Shown here one piece after another: positions 53,224 to 64,000 of a stretch of DNA of 64,000 nucleotides. How positions within the stretch are numbered: position 1 is the stretch's first letter; each line of letters opens with the position of its first letter. Below the pieces are notes generated by a model, which did no database searches, was not told the DNA's origin, and saw only the letters and a list, made by a program, of their open reading frames with translations. Source of the DNA: Nocardia macrotermitis (GTDB taxonomy: Bacteria; Actinomycetota; Actinomycetes; Mycobacteriales; Mycobacteriaceae); NCBI RefSeq assembly GCF_009604405.1, contig NZ_WEGK01000005.1, positions 62,001-126,000 on the forward strand, given 5' to 3'. The translations under genes and the position numbers were made by a program.

Positions 53224-54453
53224 ATGGAAATCGATGGTGGGCCCGACGGGCGACCGTTTTCCGTGACATCCGAGGTCGGGACGCTGCGTTCGGTGCTGCT
53301 GCATCGACCCGGCGACGAGTTGCGCCGGCTCACCCCGCGCAACAACGACCAGTTGCTGTTCGATGCCATTCCGTGGGTGGAGCGGGCCCAACAGGAACAC
53401 GACATCTTCGTCGAGGTGTTGCGCGGGCGCGGGGTCGAGGTGCTGCTGCTTTCGGATCTGCTGACCGACACCCTCGCGGTCAGCGGCGCGGGCCGCAGCA
53501 TGGGCATCACCGCGGCGGTGGACGCGCGCCGGATCGGATTCACCCTCGCCGAGGAACTCAAGGCCCATCTGCGCGGCGTGCCCGCGCCGGAACTGGCCCG
53601 AATCCTGATGGCGGGCATGACATTCGACGAACTGCCCTTCGCGCCCGACACCACCTCGCTGGTGCGGCGCATGCACCACGGCACCGACTTCGTCATCGAT
53701 CCGCTGCCGAATCTGCTATTCACCCGCGACTCCTCGTTCTGGGTGGGGCGCAAGGTGGCGATCACCTCGCTGGCGCTGCCCGCGCGCGCCCGGGAGACCT
53801 CGCTGACCGATCTGATCTACGCGTTCCATCCCCGTTTCCTGGGCGTGCGCCGGGCGTACGAATCGCACACCGCGCCGATGGAGGGCGGTGACGTGCTGTT
53901 GCTCGCGCCGGGCGTGGTGGCCATCGGGGTGGGGGAGCGCACCTCGCCGGCGGGTGCGGAAGCGTTGGCGCGCAGCCTGTTCGAGGATTCGCTCGCGCAC
54001 ACCGTGCTGGTGGTGCCGATCGCGCAGAACCGCGCCACCATGCATCTGGACACCGTGTGCACGATGGTCGACTCCGATGCGGTGGTGATGTATCCGGCGG
54101 TGCGGGATTCGTTGTGCGCCTTCACGATCGCCATTCGCGACGACGGTTCGGTGGATATGCGCGGCCCCGAGCCGTTCCTGCCCGCCGCCGCCGAGGCGAT
54201 GGGGATCGACAAACTGCGCGTCATCGACACCGGCCTGGACGGCATCACCGCCGAACGCGAGCAGTGGGACGACGGCAACAACACCCTGGCCCTGGCGCCG
54301 GGCGTGGTGGTGGCCTACGAACGCAACGAGAACACCAATGCCCGGCTGACCGACGCGGGCGTCGAGGTGCTGACGATTCCGGGTTCCGAACTGGGATCCG
54401 GCCGCGGCGGCCCCCGCTGTCTGTCCTGCCCGCTGACCAGGGACGAGATGTAG
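53224..54453 (+). CDS. arcA: Arginine deiminase
   Basis: A 409-residue enzyme that converts arginine to citrulline and ammonia. All core segments are visible: FTRDSSFW, the EGGDVLLL substrate loop, [12 protein letters not shown] with the catalytic His, and the C-terminal nucleophile Cys399 in GGPRCLSCP. The ATG at 53224 matches the family start ([17 protein letters not shown] follows). No ornithine carbamoyltransferase, carbamate kinase or antiporter is adjacent, so a complete ADI energy pathway is not encoded here. A GntR gene follows after 8 bp. Confidence 0.95.
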   Translation: MEIDGGPDGRPFSVTSEVGTLRSVLLHRPGDELRRLTPRNNDQLLFDAIPWVERAQQEHDIFVEVLRGRGVEVLLLSDLLTDTLAVSGAGRSMGITAAVDARRIGFTLAEELKAHLRGVPAPELARILMAGMTFDELPFAPDTTSLVRRMHHGTDFVIDPLPNLLFTRDSSFWVGRKVAITSLALPARARETSLTDLIYAFHPRFLGVRRAYESHTAPMEGGDVLLLAPGVVAIGVGERTSPAGAEALARSLFEDSLAHTVLVVPIAQNRATMHLDTVCTMVDSDAVVMYPAVRDSLCAFTIAIRDDGSVDMRGPEPFLPAAAEAMGIDKLRVIDTGLDGITAEREQWDDGNNTLALAPGVVVAYERNENTNARLTDAGVEVLTIPGSELGSGRGGPRCLSCPLTRDEM

Positions 54454-54461
54454 AGGCGCAG

Positions 54462-54818
54462 ATGGATATCCCGGTCGACCACCATTCGGCGGTCCCACCC
54501 TACGAACAGTTACGACAGAACATCGTCGCCCGCGTTCGCTCCGGTGAACTCACCGCCGGCACCAAGATCCCCACCGTCCGAGCCCTCGCCGTCCAACTCG
54601 GCCTGGCCCCCAACACCGTGGCCCGCGCCTACCGCGAACTCGAACAGGACGGCGTCCTGGAAACCCGAGGCCGCCTCGGCTCCTTCATAGCCTCCTCCGG
54701 CGACCCCACCCAGGACGCCGCCGGTCGAGCCGCCACCGACTACGTCACCGTCATCCGCCGCCTCGGCCTGGACGACGAAGCCGCCCTGCGCTACGTCCGG
54801 GCGGCGCTGGCCGAGTAG
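54462..54818 (+). CDS. Short GntR-family regulator (YtrA-like)
   Basis: A 118-residue protein: a GntR winged helix (PPYEQLRQNIVARVRSG, PTVRALAVQLGLAPNTVARAYRELE, GRLGSFI) with only about 40 further residues, the size of the YtrA subgroup. It starts 8 bp after arcA, so it is probably co-transcribed and may regulate it. YtrA-type regulators often sit with ABC transporters, which are absent here. Confidence 0.85.
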   Translation: MDIPVDHHSAVPPYEQLRQNIVARVRSGELTAGTKIPTVRALAVQLGLAPNTVARAYRELEQDGVLETRGRLGSFIASSGDPTQDAAGRAATDYVTVIRRLGLDDEAALRYVRAALAE

Positions 54819-54882
54819 AACGTGTTTCGCAGCTCGATCCCACGTCGGCTCGGAACCGTCGGATGGGAACCGCGTAGATATC

Positions 54883-54928
54883 GAAGTCGGGCCACTGCCA
54901 CCTCGATCCCAGCGGTTGGCCCGACTTC
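54883..54928. terminator. Bidirectional hairpin between the GntR and pmt genes
   Basis: GAAGTCGGGCCA and TGGCCCGACTTC form a perfect 12-bp stem around a 22-base loop, between convergent stops at 54818 and 54963. Confidence 0.75.
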
Positions 54929-54962
54929 GTGCGGGAAATTCCGGTTCACGGTGCGGAGTGGT

Positions 54963-56540
54963 TCAACGCCAGCTGGGGAGCAGGAGGTGGTTGTGCCAGC
55001 TGTCCACGGTGATGGGGAGGGCGGTCAGGATGGGCCAGAGCCAGATGAAGTTGGCTATGACTATCGATACGTAGAGGCTCACCAGTAGGAGGCCGAGGGA
55101 TTGGCGTTCGCTGGTGAGCAGAAAGCGGTGGCCGTTGGGGGCGCGGGCGAAGGGGGCGGGGCCGAGGATGTCGCCGAGGGTGATGGCCAGGCCCATCACC
55201 AGGAAGGGGGCCAGCGGGACGGCGTAGAAGAAGTACATCTGGCGGTCCAGGTCCAGGAACCAGGGCAGCAGGCCCGCCAGGTAGCCGACCAGCATGGCCG
55301 CGTAACGCCAGTCGAAGCGGGTCACCGTGCGCCAGATGCCCCAGGCCAGCATCGGCAGCGACAGCCACCACATCGCGGGCGTGCCGATCAGCATGACCGC
55401 CTTGACACACACCGATTGGCCGCAGCCGGTGACGCCGGTGTCGGCGTAGTAGTACAGCATCGGCCGCAGACCCATCGGCCACGACCACGGCTTGGACTCC
55501 CACGGGTGATGGTTACCGGCCGAATTGGTCAGTCCCTCATGGAATTTCAGTGATTCGCCCTGGTTGTGCCAGAGCGAGCGCAGGGCGTCGGGTATCCACG
55601 ACCAGGTGCCGCCCGTGCCGATCGCGTTGCCGACCGAATAGCGGTCGTACCCGTCCTCGCTGGCGAACCACATGCCCCAGGTGCCCAGGTAGACCAGCAG
55701 TGCGATCGCGACCAGCGCGTACATCGCCGGGAGCACATCGCGCACGATGGTCCCGGCCCACGGCCGCAGCACCCCGTACGCGCGTCGGGCGGCGACATCG
55801 AAGAACACCGACAGCAGTCCGAACGCGACGATGTAGTACAGGCCCGACCATTTCACGCCCGTCGACAGGCCCAGCAGTACGCCCGCGCCGAACCGCCACC
55901 ACCGCACGCCCAGCCGAGGACCCCACTGGCTCAGGGCTATTCGGCCCTCGGCGTCGGCGCGCGCGAGACGCATCCGGACCACGTCGCGATCCACGATCAG
56001 GCAGCCGAACGCGGCCAGTACGAAACCGGCCTGGAAGATGTCCAGCATGCCGATGCGCGAGGATACGAACGTCACGCCGTCGCAGATCAGCAGGATTCCG
56101 GCGATCGCGCCGAGCAGGGTGGAGCGCGTCATCCGGCGGGTGATGCGCACGACCAGCAGGATGATCACCGACCCGAAGATCGCCGCGGTGAACCGCCAGC
56201 CGATCGGCGAATACCCGAACAGCAACTCGCCCAGGCCGATCATCTGCTTGCCGACCGGCGGATGCACCACCAGCCCGAACCCCGGGTTGTCCTCGACGCC
56301 GCCGCCGGTGACCATCTGCCAGGCCTGCGGGGTGTAGTGCTTCTCGTCGAAGACCGGGGTGCCCGCGTCGGTCGGATAGTTCAGCATGGTGAACCGGGTG
56401 ATCGCGGCGATCGCGGTCACGAACGCGGTGACGACCCAGCCGCGCGCCCGATCGAGCGGACCGAAATCGGGGGATGGCCGCCGCGGCGCTGGACTCGATC
56501 CGCGCGCGTTCGGCGGTCGCACGTCCGTCAGCTGGGTCAC
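54963..56540 (-). CDS. pmt: Dolichyl/polyprenyl-phosphate-mannose-protein mannosyltransferase
   Basis: A 525-residue GT39 membrane enzyme with about 10-11 helices. The first luminal loop holds the catalytic acidic motif VFDEKHYTPQAW, and later loops carry HPPVGKQMIG and WGMWF. It transfers mannose from polyprenyl-phosphate-mannose to Ser/Thr of secreted proteins, as Rv1002c does in M. tuberculosis. It is divergent from rsmI, the same neighbour as in mycobacteria. Secreted proteins with Ser/Thr/Pro linkers in this window, such as the lipoprotein at 22.4 kb, are plausible substrates. Confidence 0.94.
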   Translation of the reverse strand: MTQLTDVRPPNARGSSPAPRRPSPDFGPLDRARGWVVTAFVTAIAAITRFTMLNYPTDAGTPVFDEKHYTPQAWQMVTGGGVEDNPGFGLVVHPPVGKQMIGLGELLFGYSPIGWRFTAAIFGSVIILLVVRITRRMTRSTLLGAIAGILLICDGVTFVSSRIGMLDIFQAGFVLAAFGCLIVDRDVVRMRLARADAEGRIALSQWGPRLGVRWWRFGAGVLLGLSTGVKWSGLYYIVAFGLLSVFFDVAARRAYGVLRPWAGTIVRDVLPAMYALVAIALLVYLGTWGMWFASEDGYDRYSVGNAIGTGGTWSWIPDALRSLWHNQGESLKFHEGLTNSAGNHHPWESKPWSWPMGLRPMLYYYADTGVTGCGQSVCVKAVMLIGTPAMWWLSLPMLAWGIWRTVTRFDWRYAAMLVGYLAGLLPWFLDLDRQMYFFYAVPLAPFLVMGLAITLGDILGPAPFARAPNGHRFLLTSERQSLGLLLVSLYVSIVIANFIWLWPILTALPITVDSWHNHLLLPSWR

Positions 56541-56579
56541 GCAGACGAGTCTAGGTGGGGGCGGGCCTAAGGTGACGAT

Positions 56580-57428
56580 GTGGATACCACTGCGGGCACC
56601 GGGCGCTTGATGCTGGCGGCGACGCCGATGGGGGAGATCGGTGACGCCTCACAACGTTTACGGGATGCGCTGGGTGCGGCCGATGTGGTCGCCGCCGAGG
56701 ACACCCGCCGCACCCGCGCCCTGGCCAAGGCGCTCGGCGTGGAGATCACCGGACGCGTGGTGAGTTTCTACGATCACGTCGAGGCCGCGCGCATACCGAT
56801 GCTGCTGGACGAGATCGCCGGGGGCCGAACGGTTCTGCTGGTCACCGACGCCGGGATGCCCTCGGTGAGCGATCCCGGATACCGGATGGTCGCGGCCTGC
56901 GTCGAGCGGGAGTTGCCCGTGACGTGTCTGCCCGGCCCGTCCGCGGTGACCACGGCCCTGGCCCTGTCCGGCCTGCCGATGGAACGTTTCTGCTTCGACG
57001 GTTTCGCCCCCCGCAAGAGCGGCCAGCGCAAACAGTGGCTCGGCACCCTGGTCGCCGAACCCCGCGCCGTCGTGTTCTTCGAAGCGCCGCACCGCCTCGC
57101 CGCCTGCCTCGCCGATGCCGTCGACGTGCTCGGTCCGGATCGTCGCGCGGCGGTCTGTCGCGAGTTGACCAAGACCTACGAGGAGGTCGTGCGCGGCACT
57201 CTCGCCGAACTCGCCGAGTGGGCCGTCGAGGGCGCGCGCGGCGAGATCACCGTCGTCCTGGAAGGCGCACAACCGATCTCGGCCGCGCCCGCCGACCTGG
57301 TCGACCACGTCGAATCCCTTGTCGCCAAAGGACTTCGCCTCAAGGACGCCTGCGCCGAGGTAGCCGCCGCCAACGGCGCCTCCCGCAAAGAGCTCTACGA
57401 CGCCGTCCTGGCCGCACGCTCGGACTGA
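56580..57428 (+). CDS. rsmI: 16S rRNA (cytidine-2'-O)-methyltransferase RsmI
   Basis: A 282-residue SAM-dependent enzyme of the tetrapyrrole-methylase fold that methylates C1402 of 16S rRNA. Motifs: LMLAATPMGEIGDAS at the start, VVAAEDTRRT, DAGMPSVSDPG and LPGPSAVTTALALSGLP, and FEAPHRL. The usual GTPIGN is ATPMGE here, which is common in actinobacteria. GTG start at 56580, 39 bp from the divergent pmt start. Confidence 0.95.
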   Translation: MDTTAGTGRLMLAATPMGEIGDASQRLRDALGAADVVAAEDTRRTRALAKALGVEITGRVVSFYDHVEAARIPMLLDEIAGGRTVLLVTDAGMPSVSDPGYRMVAACVERELPVTCLPGPSAVTTALALSGLPMERFCFDGFAPRKSGQRKQWLGTLVAEPRAVVFFEAPHRLAACLADAVDVLGPDRRAAVCRELTKTYEEVVRGTLAELAEWAVEGARGEITVVLEGAQPISAAPADLVDHVESLVAKGLRLKDACAEVAAANGASRKELYDAVLAARSD

Positions 57429-57776
57429 CCGCTGGATCTCATACCGCTCCGGACGCATGCGGCGCGCATGCCGGGATCGGTTGTCTTGTGCGGGAACTTA
57501 TTTCGTTCGATCGTGGGCGGTGATTCGATCGAGCGCGGGTTTCGTCGATGAGTGCATGTCATATCAGCTCTGGTTCCTGAAAACCCTTGTGCAATATGGG
57601 AATAGGGCACATGCCGGGCGAACCGGAAGGGTGCGCCCCATTGCTTCGATGCTCGACAACGCTCCTGTGACACCGTGATCCGGGCGAAGTCGTGTGCCGT
57701 GTCGAGTTCGGTGACGAGGTCGTCGGGGCACAGCTCGTAGGGTTCGCCACAGCGGCGAGTTCTGTTGTCCCAGAGG
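57429..57776. other. About 350 bp between rsmI and metG without a certain gene
   Basis: The minus strand holds a protein-like stretch in one frame (RRCGEPYELCPDDLVTELDT, then TAHDFARITV) between about 57760 and 57640, but it has no start codon at its beginning and runs from the metG terminator, so I do not call it a gene. Nothing else is recognised. Confidence 0.5.
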
Positions 57777-57810
57777 CGATACGCCGCCGGGATTCCCTGG
57801 CGGCGTATCG
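57777..57810 (-). terminator. Hairpin behind metG
   Basis: CGATACGCCGCC and GGCGGCGTATCG form a perfect 12-bp stem around a 10-base loop, starting 14 bp past the metG stop. Confidence 0.85.
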
Positions 57811-57823
57811 TCTGCGGGACATC

Positions 57824-59383
57824 TCAGTCCTTGGGTTCGATGTACTTCGGGAAGACGGGTTCGGGGGTGGGGAGGGGGAGGCCCGCTTCGATCGGGGTGG
57901 TGAGGTCGGCGAAGGTGCGGGCGGTTTGGGCGAGCAGGTCGAGGATCTTGCCCGCCGAACCCGGGATCACCGGCTGGACCAGGATGGAGACGATGCGCAG
58001 GACCTCGAGGGTGACGTACAGGACCGTCGCCTCGCGGGCCAGATCCTCGGGGGCGCCGGATTTCGCCAGGGCCCAGGGCTGCTGGGCGGAGAAGTAGCGG
58101 TTGGTCTCGCCGAGGGTCAGCCAGATCGCCTCGAGGGCGAGATGTATTTGCTGCTGGTCGAATTCGGCGCGGCAGCGCTCGAGCAGGCCGTTCGCGCGGT
58201 CGAGCAGGGCGCGGTCGTCCGCGGTGAATTCGCCGGGGGTCGGCACGACCGAATTGCAGTCGCGGGCAACCATTTTCAGGCTGCGCTGGGCGAGGTTGCC
58301 GTATTCGTTGGCCAGGTCGGAGTTGATCCGGCCGACGATCGCCTCGTGGCTGTAGGAACCATCCTGCCCGTAGGAGATCTCGCGCAGCAGGAAGAAGCGC
58401 ACCGCGTCCAGGCCGTAGCCCTCGACCAGCGCGAGCGGGTCGACGACGTTGCCGACCGACTTGCTCATCTTCTCGCCCTTGTTGTACAGGAACCCGTGCA
58501 CGAAAACGCGTTTCGGCAGTTCGATCCCAGCCGAGAGCAGGAACGCGGGCCAGTACACCGTGTGGAAGCGGGTGATGTCCTTGCCGATGATGTGCACATC
58601 GGCGGGCCAGAACCGTTGGAACGCAACCGAATCCGTGTTCGGGAACCCGGCCCCGGTGAGGTAGTTGGTGAGCGCGTCGACCCAGACGTACATCACGTGC
58701 GCCGGATCGCCCGGCACCGGGACGCCCCAGTCGAACGTGGTGCGCGAGATGGACAGATCCTTCAGCCCGGCCTTGACGTAGCTGACGATCTCGTTGCGCC
58801 GCGTCGCGGGCGCGATGAACTCCGGATGCGTCTCGTACAGTTCGAGCAGCTTGTCCTGATAGTTGGACAGCCGGAAGAAGTAGTTCGACTCCTCGGTCCA
58901 CTCCACCGGGGTGCGGGTGTCGGTGGAGATCCGCGCGCCGTCCTCGAGGACCGTGGTCTCCTCGTCGGTGTAGAACGCCTCGTCGCGCACCGAATACCAG
59001 CCCGCGTAGGTGTCCAGGTAGATGTCGCCGCGCGCCTGCATCCGCTCCCAGATCGCGATGGACGCGGCCTGGTGGTCCTCGTCGGTGGTCCGGATGAATC
59101 GGTCGAACGAGATGTCCAGCACCTTGTCCATGCGCTCGAACACGTCCGAGTTGCGCGCGGCGTACTCCTGCACCGGAACGTCCGCCGCTCGCGCGGCCTG
59201 CTGCACCTTCTGGCCGTGCTCGTCGGTGCCGGTCATGAAGAACACCTCGAACCCGTCGAGGCGCTTGAACCGGGCCAGGGCGTCGGTGGAGATGTACTCG
59301 TAGGCGTGCCCGATGTGCGGCGCGCCGTTCGGGTAGGCGATGGCCGTGGTGATGTAGAAGGCGGGGCGTGAGGATGCGCTCAT
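57824..59383 (-). CDS. metG: Methionyl-tRNA synthetase
   Basis: A 519-residue class I synthetase. The HIGH motif (PHIGHAYEY) is near residue 21 and the KMSKS loop ([11 protein letters not shown]) near 303. The connective domain ([15 protein letters not shown]) lacks the zinc-binding cysteines of the longer forms, and there is no C-terminal dimer domain, as in the short mycobacterial-type enzyme. It charges tRNA-Met in the cytoplasm. Divergent from tatD, the same order as in mycobacteria (metG-tatD-rpfB). Confidence 0.97.
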   Translation of the reverse strand: MSASSRPAFYITTAIAYPNGAPHIGHAYEYISTDALARFKRLDGFEVFFMTGTDEHGQKVQQAARAADVPVQEYAARNSDVFERMDKVLDISFDRFIRTTDEDHQAASIAIWERMQARGDIYLDTYAGWYSVRDEAFYTDEETTVLEDGARISTDTRTPVEWTEESNYFFRLSNYQDKLLELYETHPEFIAPATRRNEIVSYVKAGLKDLSISRTTFDWGVPVPGDPAHVMYVWVDALTNYLTGAGFPNTDSVAFQRFWPADVHIIGKDITRFHTVYWPAFLLSAGIELPKRVFVHGFLYNKGEKMSKSVGNVVDPLALVEGYGLDAVRFFLLREISYGQDGSYSHEAIVGRINSDLANEYGNLAQRSLKMVARDCNSVVPTPGEFTADDRALLDRANGLLERCRAEFDQQQIHLALEAIWLTLGETNRYFSAQQPWALAKSGAPEDLAREATVLYVTLEVLRIVSILVQPVIPGSAGKILDLLAQTARTFADLTTPIEAGLPLPTPEPVFPKYIEPKD

Positions 59384-59441
59384 GGTGGCTCTACTCTAAT
59401 GCGCGTGCCATCGACCCCTCGCGTGAATATCCCCTGTGCTC

Positions 59442-60275
59442 ATGTCCGGTAAGCGGCCCGCACCCGAACCGCCCGAACCGCTGTCCCCTCTGGTGGACGC
59501 GCACACCCACCTCGATGCCTGTGGTGCGACCGACGCGGAATCGGTTGCCGCCATGGTGGATCGGGCCGCCGCGGTCGGCGTCGGACGGGTCGTCACCATC
59601 GCCGACGACCTGGATGCCGCGGGGTTCGCGGTGCGTGCCGCGCACTGGGATCCGCGCGTGTACGCGGCGGTCGCACTGCATCCGACCCGTGCGAACGCGC
59701 TGGACGACGCGGCCAGGACCGAACTCGAGAGGCTCGCCGCCGACCCCCGTGTCGTCGCGATCGGCGAAACCGGCCTGGACTACTACTGGCCCGGCAAACT
59801 CGACGGCTGCGCGACCGTCGAGGAGCAGATCGAGGGCTTCCGCTGGCACATCGACCTGGCCAAGCGGCTCGGCAAACCGCTGATGATCCACAATCGCGAG
59901 GCCGATCACGACCTGCTCGCGGTGCTGCTGGACGAGGGCGCACCCGACACGGTGGTCTTCCATTGCTTCTCCTCGGACGCGAACATGGCCCTGGCCTGCG
60001 TGGAGGAGGGGTACGTGCTGTCCTTCTCCGGCACCGTCAGCTTCAAGAACGCGCACGAGTTGCGTGAGGCCGCCAAGCTCGTGCCCGATGAGCAGATCCT
60101 GGTCGAGACCGACGCCCCGTTCCTGACCCCGCACCCGTTCCGGGGCGCGCCGAACGAGTCGTACTGCCTGCCGTACACCGTGCGGTCGCTGGCCGAGACC
60201 CGCGGTCAGGACCCGGTCGAACTGGCTCGGCAGACCACCGCCAACGCGGAACGCGTCTACCGGCTCGGATCCTGA
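59442..60275 (+). CDS. tatD: TatD-family metal-dependent DNase
   Basis: A 277-residue TIM-barrel hydrolase. Metal ligands are visible: DAHTHLD (HxH), the Glu of IGETGLDYYW, MIHNREAD, FHCFSSD and ETDAPFLTP. Relatives are 3'-5' exonucleases. ATG 59442 is chosen; a GTG two codons earlier is possible. It precedes rpfB as in M. tuberculosis. Confidence 0.93.
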   Translation: MSGKRPAPEPPEPLSPLVDAHTHLDACGATDAESVAAMVDRAAAVGVGRVVTIADDLDAAGFAVRAAHWDPRVYAAVALHPTRANALDDAARTELERLAADPRVVAIGETGLDYYWPGKLDGCATVEEQIEGFRWHIDLAKRLGKPLMIHNREADHDLLAVLLDEGAPDTVVFHCFSSDANMALACVEEGYVLSFSGTVSFKNAHELREAAKLVPDEQILVETDAPFLTPHPFRGAPNESYCLPYTVRSLAETRGQDPVELARQTTANAERVYRLGS

Positions 60276-60440
60276 GCGTTACAGCACGTTCAGTGGGATG
60301 TGTCACACCGACACGCCTCGAGGTGCGCGATTGTGTCCGGTGTCACTACTATTGCGACACCTGTTACACCCCCGCGTTGTCGATATAGCTTCGTGACCTG
60401 GAAGTCGCCTGTTCCGCCAGCTGTGGTTGTCGGGCCCTGA

Positions 60441-61607
<1,167 letters not shown>

Positions 61608-61652
61608 CGACCCCGGTTCGCCTCCCACGCCGGAGCGGGCCGGGGAATGCGG

Positions 61653-62420
61653 CTACATCAGCGCGCCTCCGTCGACGCGGATTTCGCTGCCGGTGATGTA
61701 GCGGCCGTCCTCGGAGGCGACCATGGCGACCACGCCCGCGATGTCCTTCGGGTCGCCGAGTGCGCCGTTGTTCAGCCAGCCGGTGAGGCGGGCCATGAGT
61801 TTCCAGTCGGCGTCGGCGGGGAGTTGCAGGCCCGAGGTGATGCCGGTGTTGATACCGCCGGGGACGATGTTCACCGCGCGCAGACCGTGTTTGACGTATT
61901 CCAGGGCCAGCGAGTGGGTCAGCGCGTTGACTCCGCCCTTGGACGCGGAATAGGCGGCCATGTACGGATTCGAGCCGAAGGCCGCGGTGGAGGAGAAGTT
62001 CACGATCACCGGGTGGTCGGATTCGATCAGGCGCGGCAGCACGGCCCGGCACATCAGGAAGGTGCCGGTGAGGTTCACGCCGATGACCTGATTCCAATCC
62101 TCGAACGGCATCTCGTGGGTGTGGGCGGCGCGCATGATGCCCGCGGCGTTCACCAGGACATCGATGCCGTCGAGGGTGTTCAGGGCGGAAGCGCAGCCCG
62201 CGCGCACCGATTCGGGATCGGCGACGTCGATGCGGACGGTGTGCAGCCGGTCGCGGTCGGCGGCGTCGGCGGCTTCGACGGTCTCCTTCAGGCCGGTTTC
62301 GGCGATGTCGGCGGCGACCAGCGTCGCACCCTCGGCGAGCAGTCGCAGCGCGACGCCCCGCCCGATGCCCGATCCCGCGCCCGTGACGAGAATCCGACGT
62401 CCCTCATGCCTGCGCTGCAT
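61653..62420 (-). CDS. SDR family oxidoreductase
   Basis: A 255-residue short-chain dehydrogenase of the FabG-like type: TGAGSGIG, NAAGIM, catalytic Ser in FSSTAAFG, YSASK, and the C-terminal GRYITGSEIRVDGGALM that marks this subgroup. GAGAGG precedes the ATG at 62420 with slightly long spacing. It converges on rpfB. Substrate unknown. Confidence 0.9.
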   Translation of the reverse strand: MQRRHEGRRILVTGAGSGIGRGVALRLLAEGATLVAADIAETGLKETVEAADAADRDRLHTVRIDVADPESVRAGCASALNTLDGIDVLVNAAGIMRAAHTHEMPFEDWNQVIGVNLTGTFLMCRAVLPRLIESDHPVIVNFSSTAAFGSNPYMAAYSASKGGVNALTHSLALEYVKHGLRAVNIVPGGINTGITSGLQLPADADWKLMARLTGWLNNGALGDPKDIAGVVAMVASEDGRYITGSEIRVDGGALM

Positions 62421-62689
62421 TGCGTGCCAACCTCTCGACCGTGTGAACGCACCCGTTCCGATGCGATCCAGCCTGAAAACTAGAACGTGTATCAGTATGC
62501 AGTACTTTCGGAAGATGTGACTTGGGCCTCCAGTTCGTCCTGGTTGCACGCCATGCTTCAGGGCTCGGCCCACTGCGGTGCGTATCGCACGAAGTCACGG
62601 CCGATGACGTTCGTGTCGCTCACAATGGCTTCACAAAATAGATCGATACGATCGCCCGGATTTGTCCACGAGACGGTGAGGGGTTTCGG

Positions 62690-63841
62690 ATGCGGTGGTT
62701 CGGCGGTTGGGGGCGGCTGGTCGTGGCGGGGGCGGTCGCGGTGAGTGCGATGTGGACGGTGGCCGGGCCCGCGCGGGCCGCCGCGCCGGGGACCGTGATC
62801 GATGTGCTGCCGCAGGCCGACGGGTGGCGCGGGATTCCCGGTGGTTCGATCGTCGATTACTGGATGGCCGGATCGGACGGTACGCCGCGGCGGGCCAGCG
62901 GGGTGCTGTTCGTGCCGTCCGGTCGCGCGCCGGTCGGTGGCTGGCCGATCATGGCGTACGACCACGGGACCTCCGGGTTGGGTGCGGGTTGTGGTGGGCA
63001 GACCACGACGCCGGGGCAGTCGGAGGACAACCTGATCGCGAAGTACTTCCTGGCCAAGGGGTTCGCGGTGGTTGCGCCGGATTACTTGGGGCTCGGGCGA
63101 TTTCGGACCGGCCCGCATCCGTATCTGGAGTTGAACACCGAGGCGACCGCGACGATCGATCTGGTTCGCGCGGCCCGCGCGACGCATCCGGAACTCTCCC
63201 GGACCTGGGCGGTGGTCGGCGGATCGCAGGGTGGGCAGGCGGCCCTGGGGACCGCGCATCTGCAACACGGTTATGCGCCGGAGCTGGATTTCCGCGGCAC
63301 CATCACCGTCGATCCGGAATCCGATATCGAGGATGTGCTGCCCGCCGCCGGTCCGTGGGTGCCGCGGGTCAGCGGCGTCACCGACGGCGATACCGCCGGC
63401 TTCATCGCGATGATCCTGACCGGCCTGCGGGAAACGCACCCCGAGGTCGACGTGAACAGCTACCTCAGCCCGCGCGGCCGCGACCTCGTCGACAGCATCG
63501 GCAACCTGTGCCTGCGCGACATCATGCGCCGCACCGACGGCTCGACGATCGGCGACCTGCTCTCCCGCCAACTCACCACCCCCACCTTCCATGCGGCCCT
63601 GGCCTCCTACATGGCCGTCGCCACCACCGGCTACGACGCTCCGATCCTGCTCCTGACCAACGCCACCGACACCACGGTCCCCGCCCCCCTCCACGCCACC
63701 CTCGCCGCCCAATTCCTGGCCGGCGGCGTCGACTTCCACACCGTCGTAGGCCACGGCACCCACTGCGAACTCAACCCCGAAATGTGGTCCGCCATAAGCA
63801 ATTTCGCCGCCCGAATCAAAACAACCCCCACCCACCCCTGA
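62690..63841 (+). CDS. Secreted lipase (LIP family)
   Basis: A 383-residue secreted alpha/beta-hydrolase. A signal peptide ends near ARA-AAPG (residue 31). The mature enzyme has the LIP-type segments YDHGTSGLGAGCGGQ, APDYLGLGRF, the nucleophile elbow VVGGSQGGQAAL (Ser near 183), and a C-terminal GHGTHCELNP with the catalytic His. It probably hydrolyses extracellular lipids or esters. The region after it to the window end (63842-64000) shows no gene. Confidence 0.9.
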   Translation: MRWFGGWGRLVVAGAVAVSAMWTVAGPARAAAPGTVIDVLPQADGWRGIPGGSIVDYWMAGSDGTPRRASGVLFVPSGRAPVGGWPIMAYDHGTSGLGAGCGGQTTTPGQSEDNLIAKYFLAKGFAVVAPDYLGLGRFRTGPHPYLELNTEATATIDLVRAARATHPELSRTWAVVGGSQGGQAALGTAHLQHGYAPELDFRGTITVDPESDIEDVLPAAGPWVPRVSGVTDGDTAGFIAMILTGLRETHPEVDVNSYLSPRGRDLVDSIGNLCLRDIMRRTDGSTIGDLLSRQLTTPTFHAALASYMAVATTGYDAPILLLTNATDTTVPAPLHATLAAQFLAGGVDFHTVVGHGTHCELNPEMWSAISNFAARIKTTPTHP

Positions 63842-64000
63842 CCTCCCCGCATGCCCGGTCCGCCTGGTCCCCTTGCGTCCGATCGAAGACCTCGCCGCGC
63901 CTGTTCCGCCGCTGATTCCGGTCGTGCGCGCTCGGGATCGGTCAGTTCGCCGGGTGGGCGGATAACTTGCCCCGCCGGTGACCCCGTCGTGCGTGGGATC

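Noticed and set aside
57640..57760. Minus-strand protein-like stretch with CGEPYELCPDD
   Set aside because: It has no start codon, reads through the metG terminator hairpin and matches nothing I recognise; recorded only in the intergenic entry.

Overview
The window is high-GC actinobacterial DNA. It most resembles a mycolic-acid-bearing member of the Mycobacteriales such as Nocardia. The pointers are an ESX-4 type VII secretion locus, an RpfB resuscitation factor next to TatD and MetRS, a Pmt protein mannosyltransferase next to RsmI, an LppX/LprAFG-type lipoprotein, a GAF-GGDEF-EAL protein like mycobacterial Rv1354c, and a SigB-like sigma factor. Genus is inferred from gene content only.

Layout. 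1-2.6 kb: a cut-off GAF-like protein, an FMN reductase and a short-chain dehydrogenase (SDR). 2.6-16.5 kb: an ESX-4-like locus (eccE, eccB, mycP, eccD, eccC and an Rv3446c-type membrane protein) interrupted by an MFS transporter; no WXG100 (Esx) genes are visible. 16.5-17.4 kb: a small scar with a decayed transposase, an isolated EF-Tu domain-II-like protein and a gene tail. 17.4-22.2 kb: a compact three-gene biosynthetic cluster (cytochrome-b5/desaturase fusion, type III polyketide synthase, cyclic-peptide-type ABC exporter with a Pro/Gly-rich insert). 22.4-26 kb: a lipoprotein divergent from a 14-helix MFS exporter that carries three carboxypeptidase-regulatory-like domains. 26.3-29.3 kb: a GlxA-type regulator and a two-gene nucleic-acid repair operon (RNA ligase plus HD-Pnk-like end-healing enzyme).

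29.5-38 kb is accessory: small hypotheticals, a heptamer repeat, an AbiE-like toxin-antitoxin pair with a leaderless-looking autoregulated promoter, an AraC regulator divergent from a flavin monooxygenase with a 21-bp-spaced direct-repeat operator, and a coiled-coil hypothetical. 37-45 kb holds several regulator/enzyme pairs (XRE with an ABM monooxygenase and SDR; TetR with a quinone reductase; an HTH regulator with a hydrolase), a SigB-like sigma factor, a second desaturase and a Uma2 nuclease remnant. 46.6 kb holds a tRNA-Ala(CGC) and then a tandem GyrI-like pair.

48-64 kb is more core-like: c-di-GMP enzyme, glycosyltransferase, SDR, SoxR, arginine deiminase with a GntR regulator, pmt, rsmI, metG, tatD, rpfB, an SDR and a secreted lipase.

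A recurring feature is tandem repetition just behind gene stops: a 9-bp array (1634), a 107-bp array that repeats the eccE 3' end and its terminator (2654), a 90-bp terminator-bearing array (26052) and a 7-bp array (29924). The strongest candidates for new biology are the polyketide/desaturase/exporter cluster, the repair operon, and the amplified terminators at convergent gene ends.
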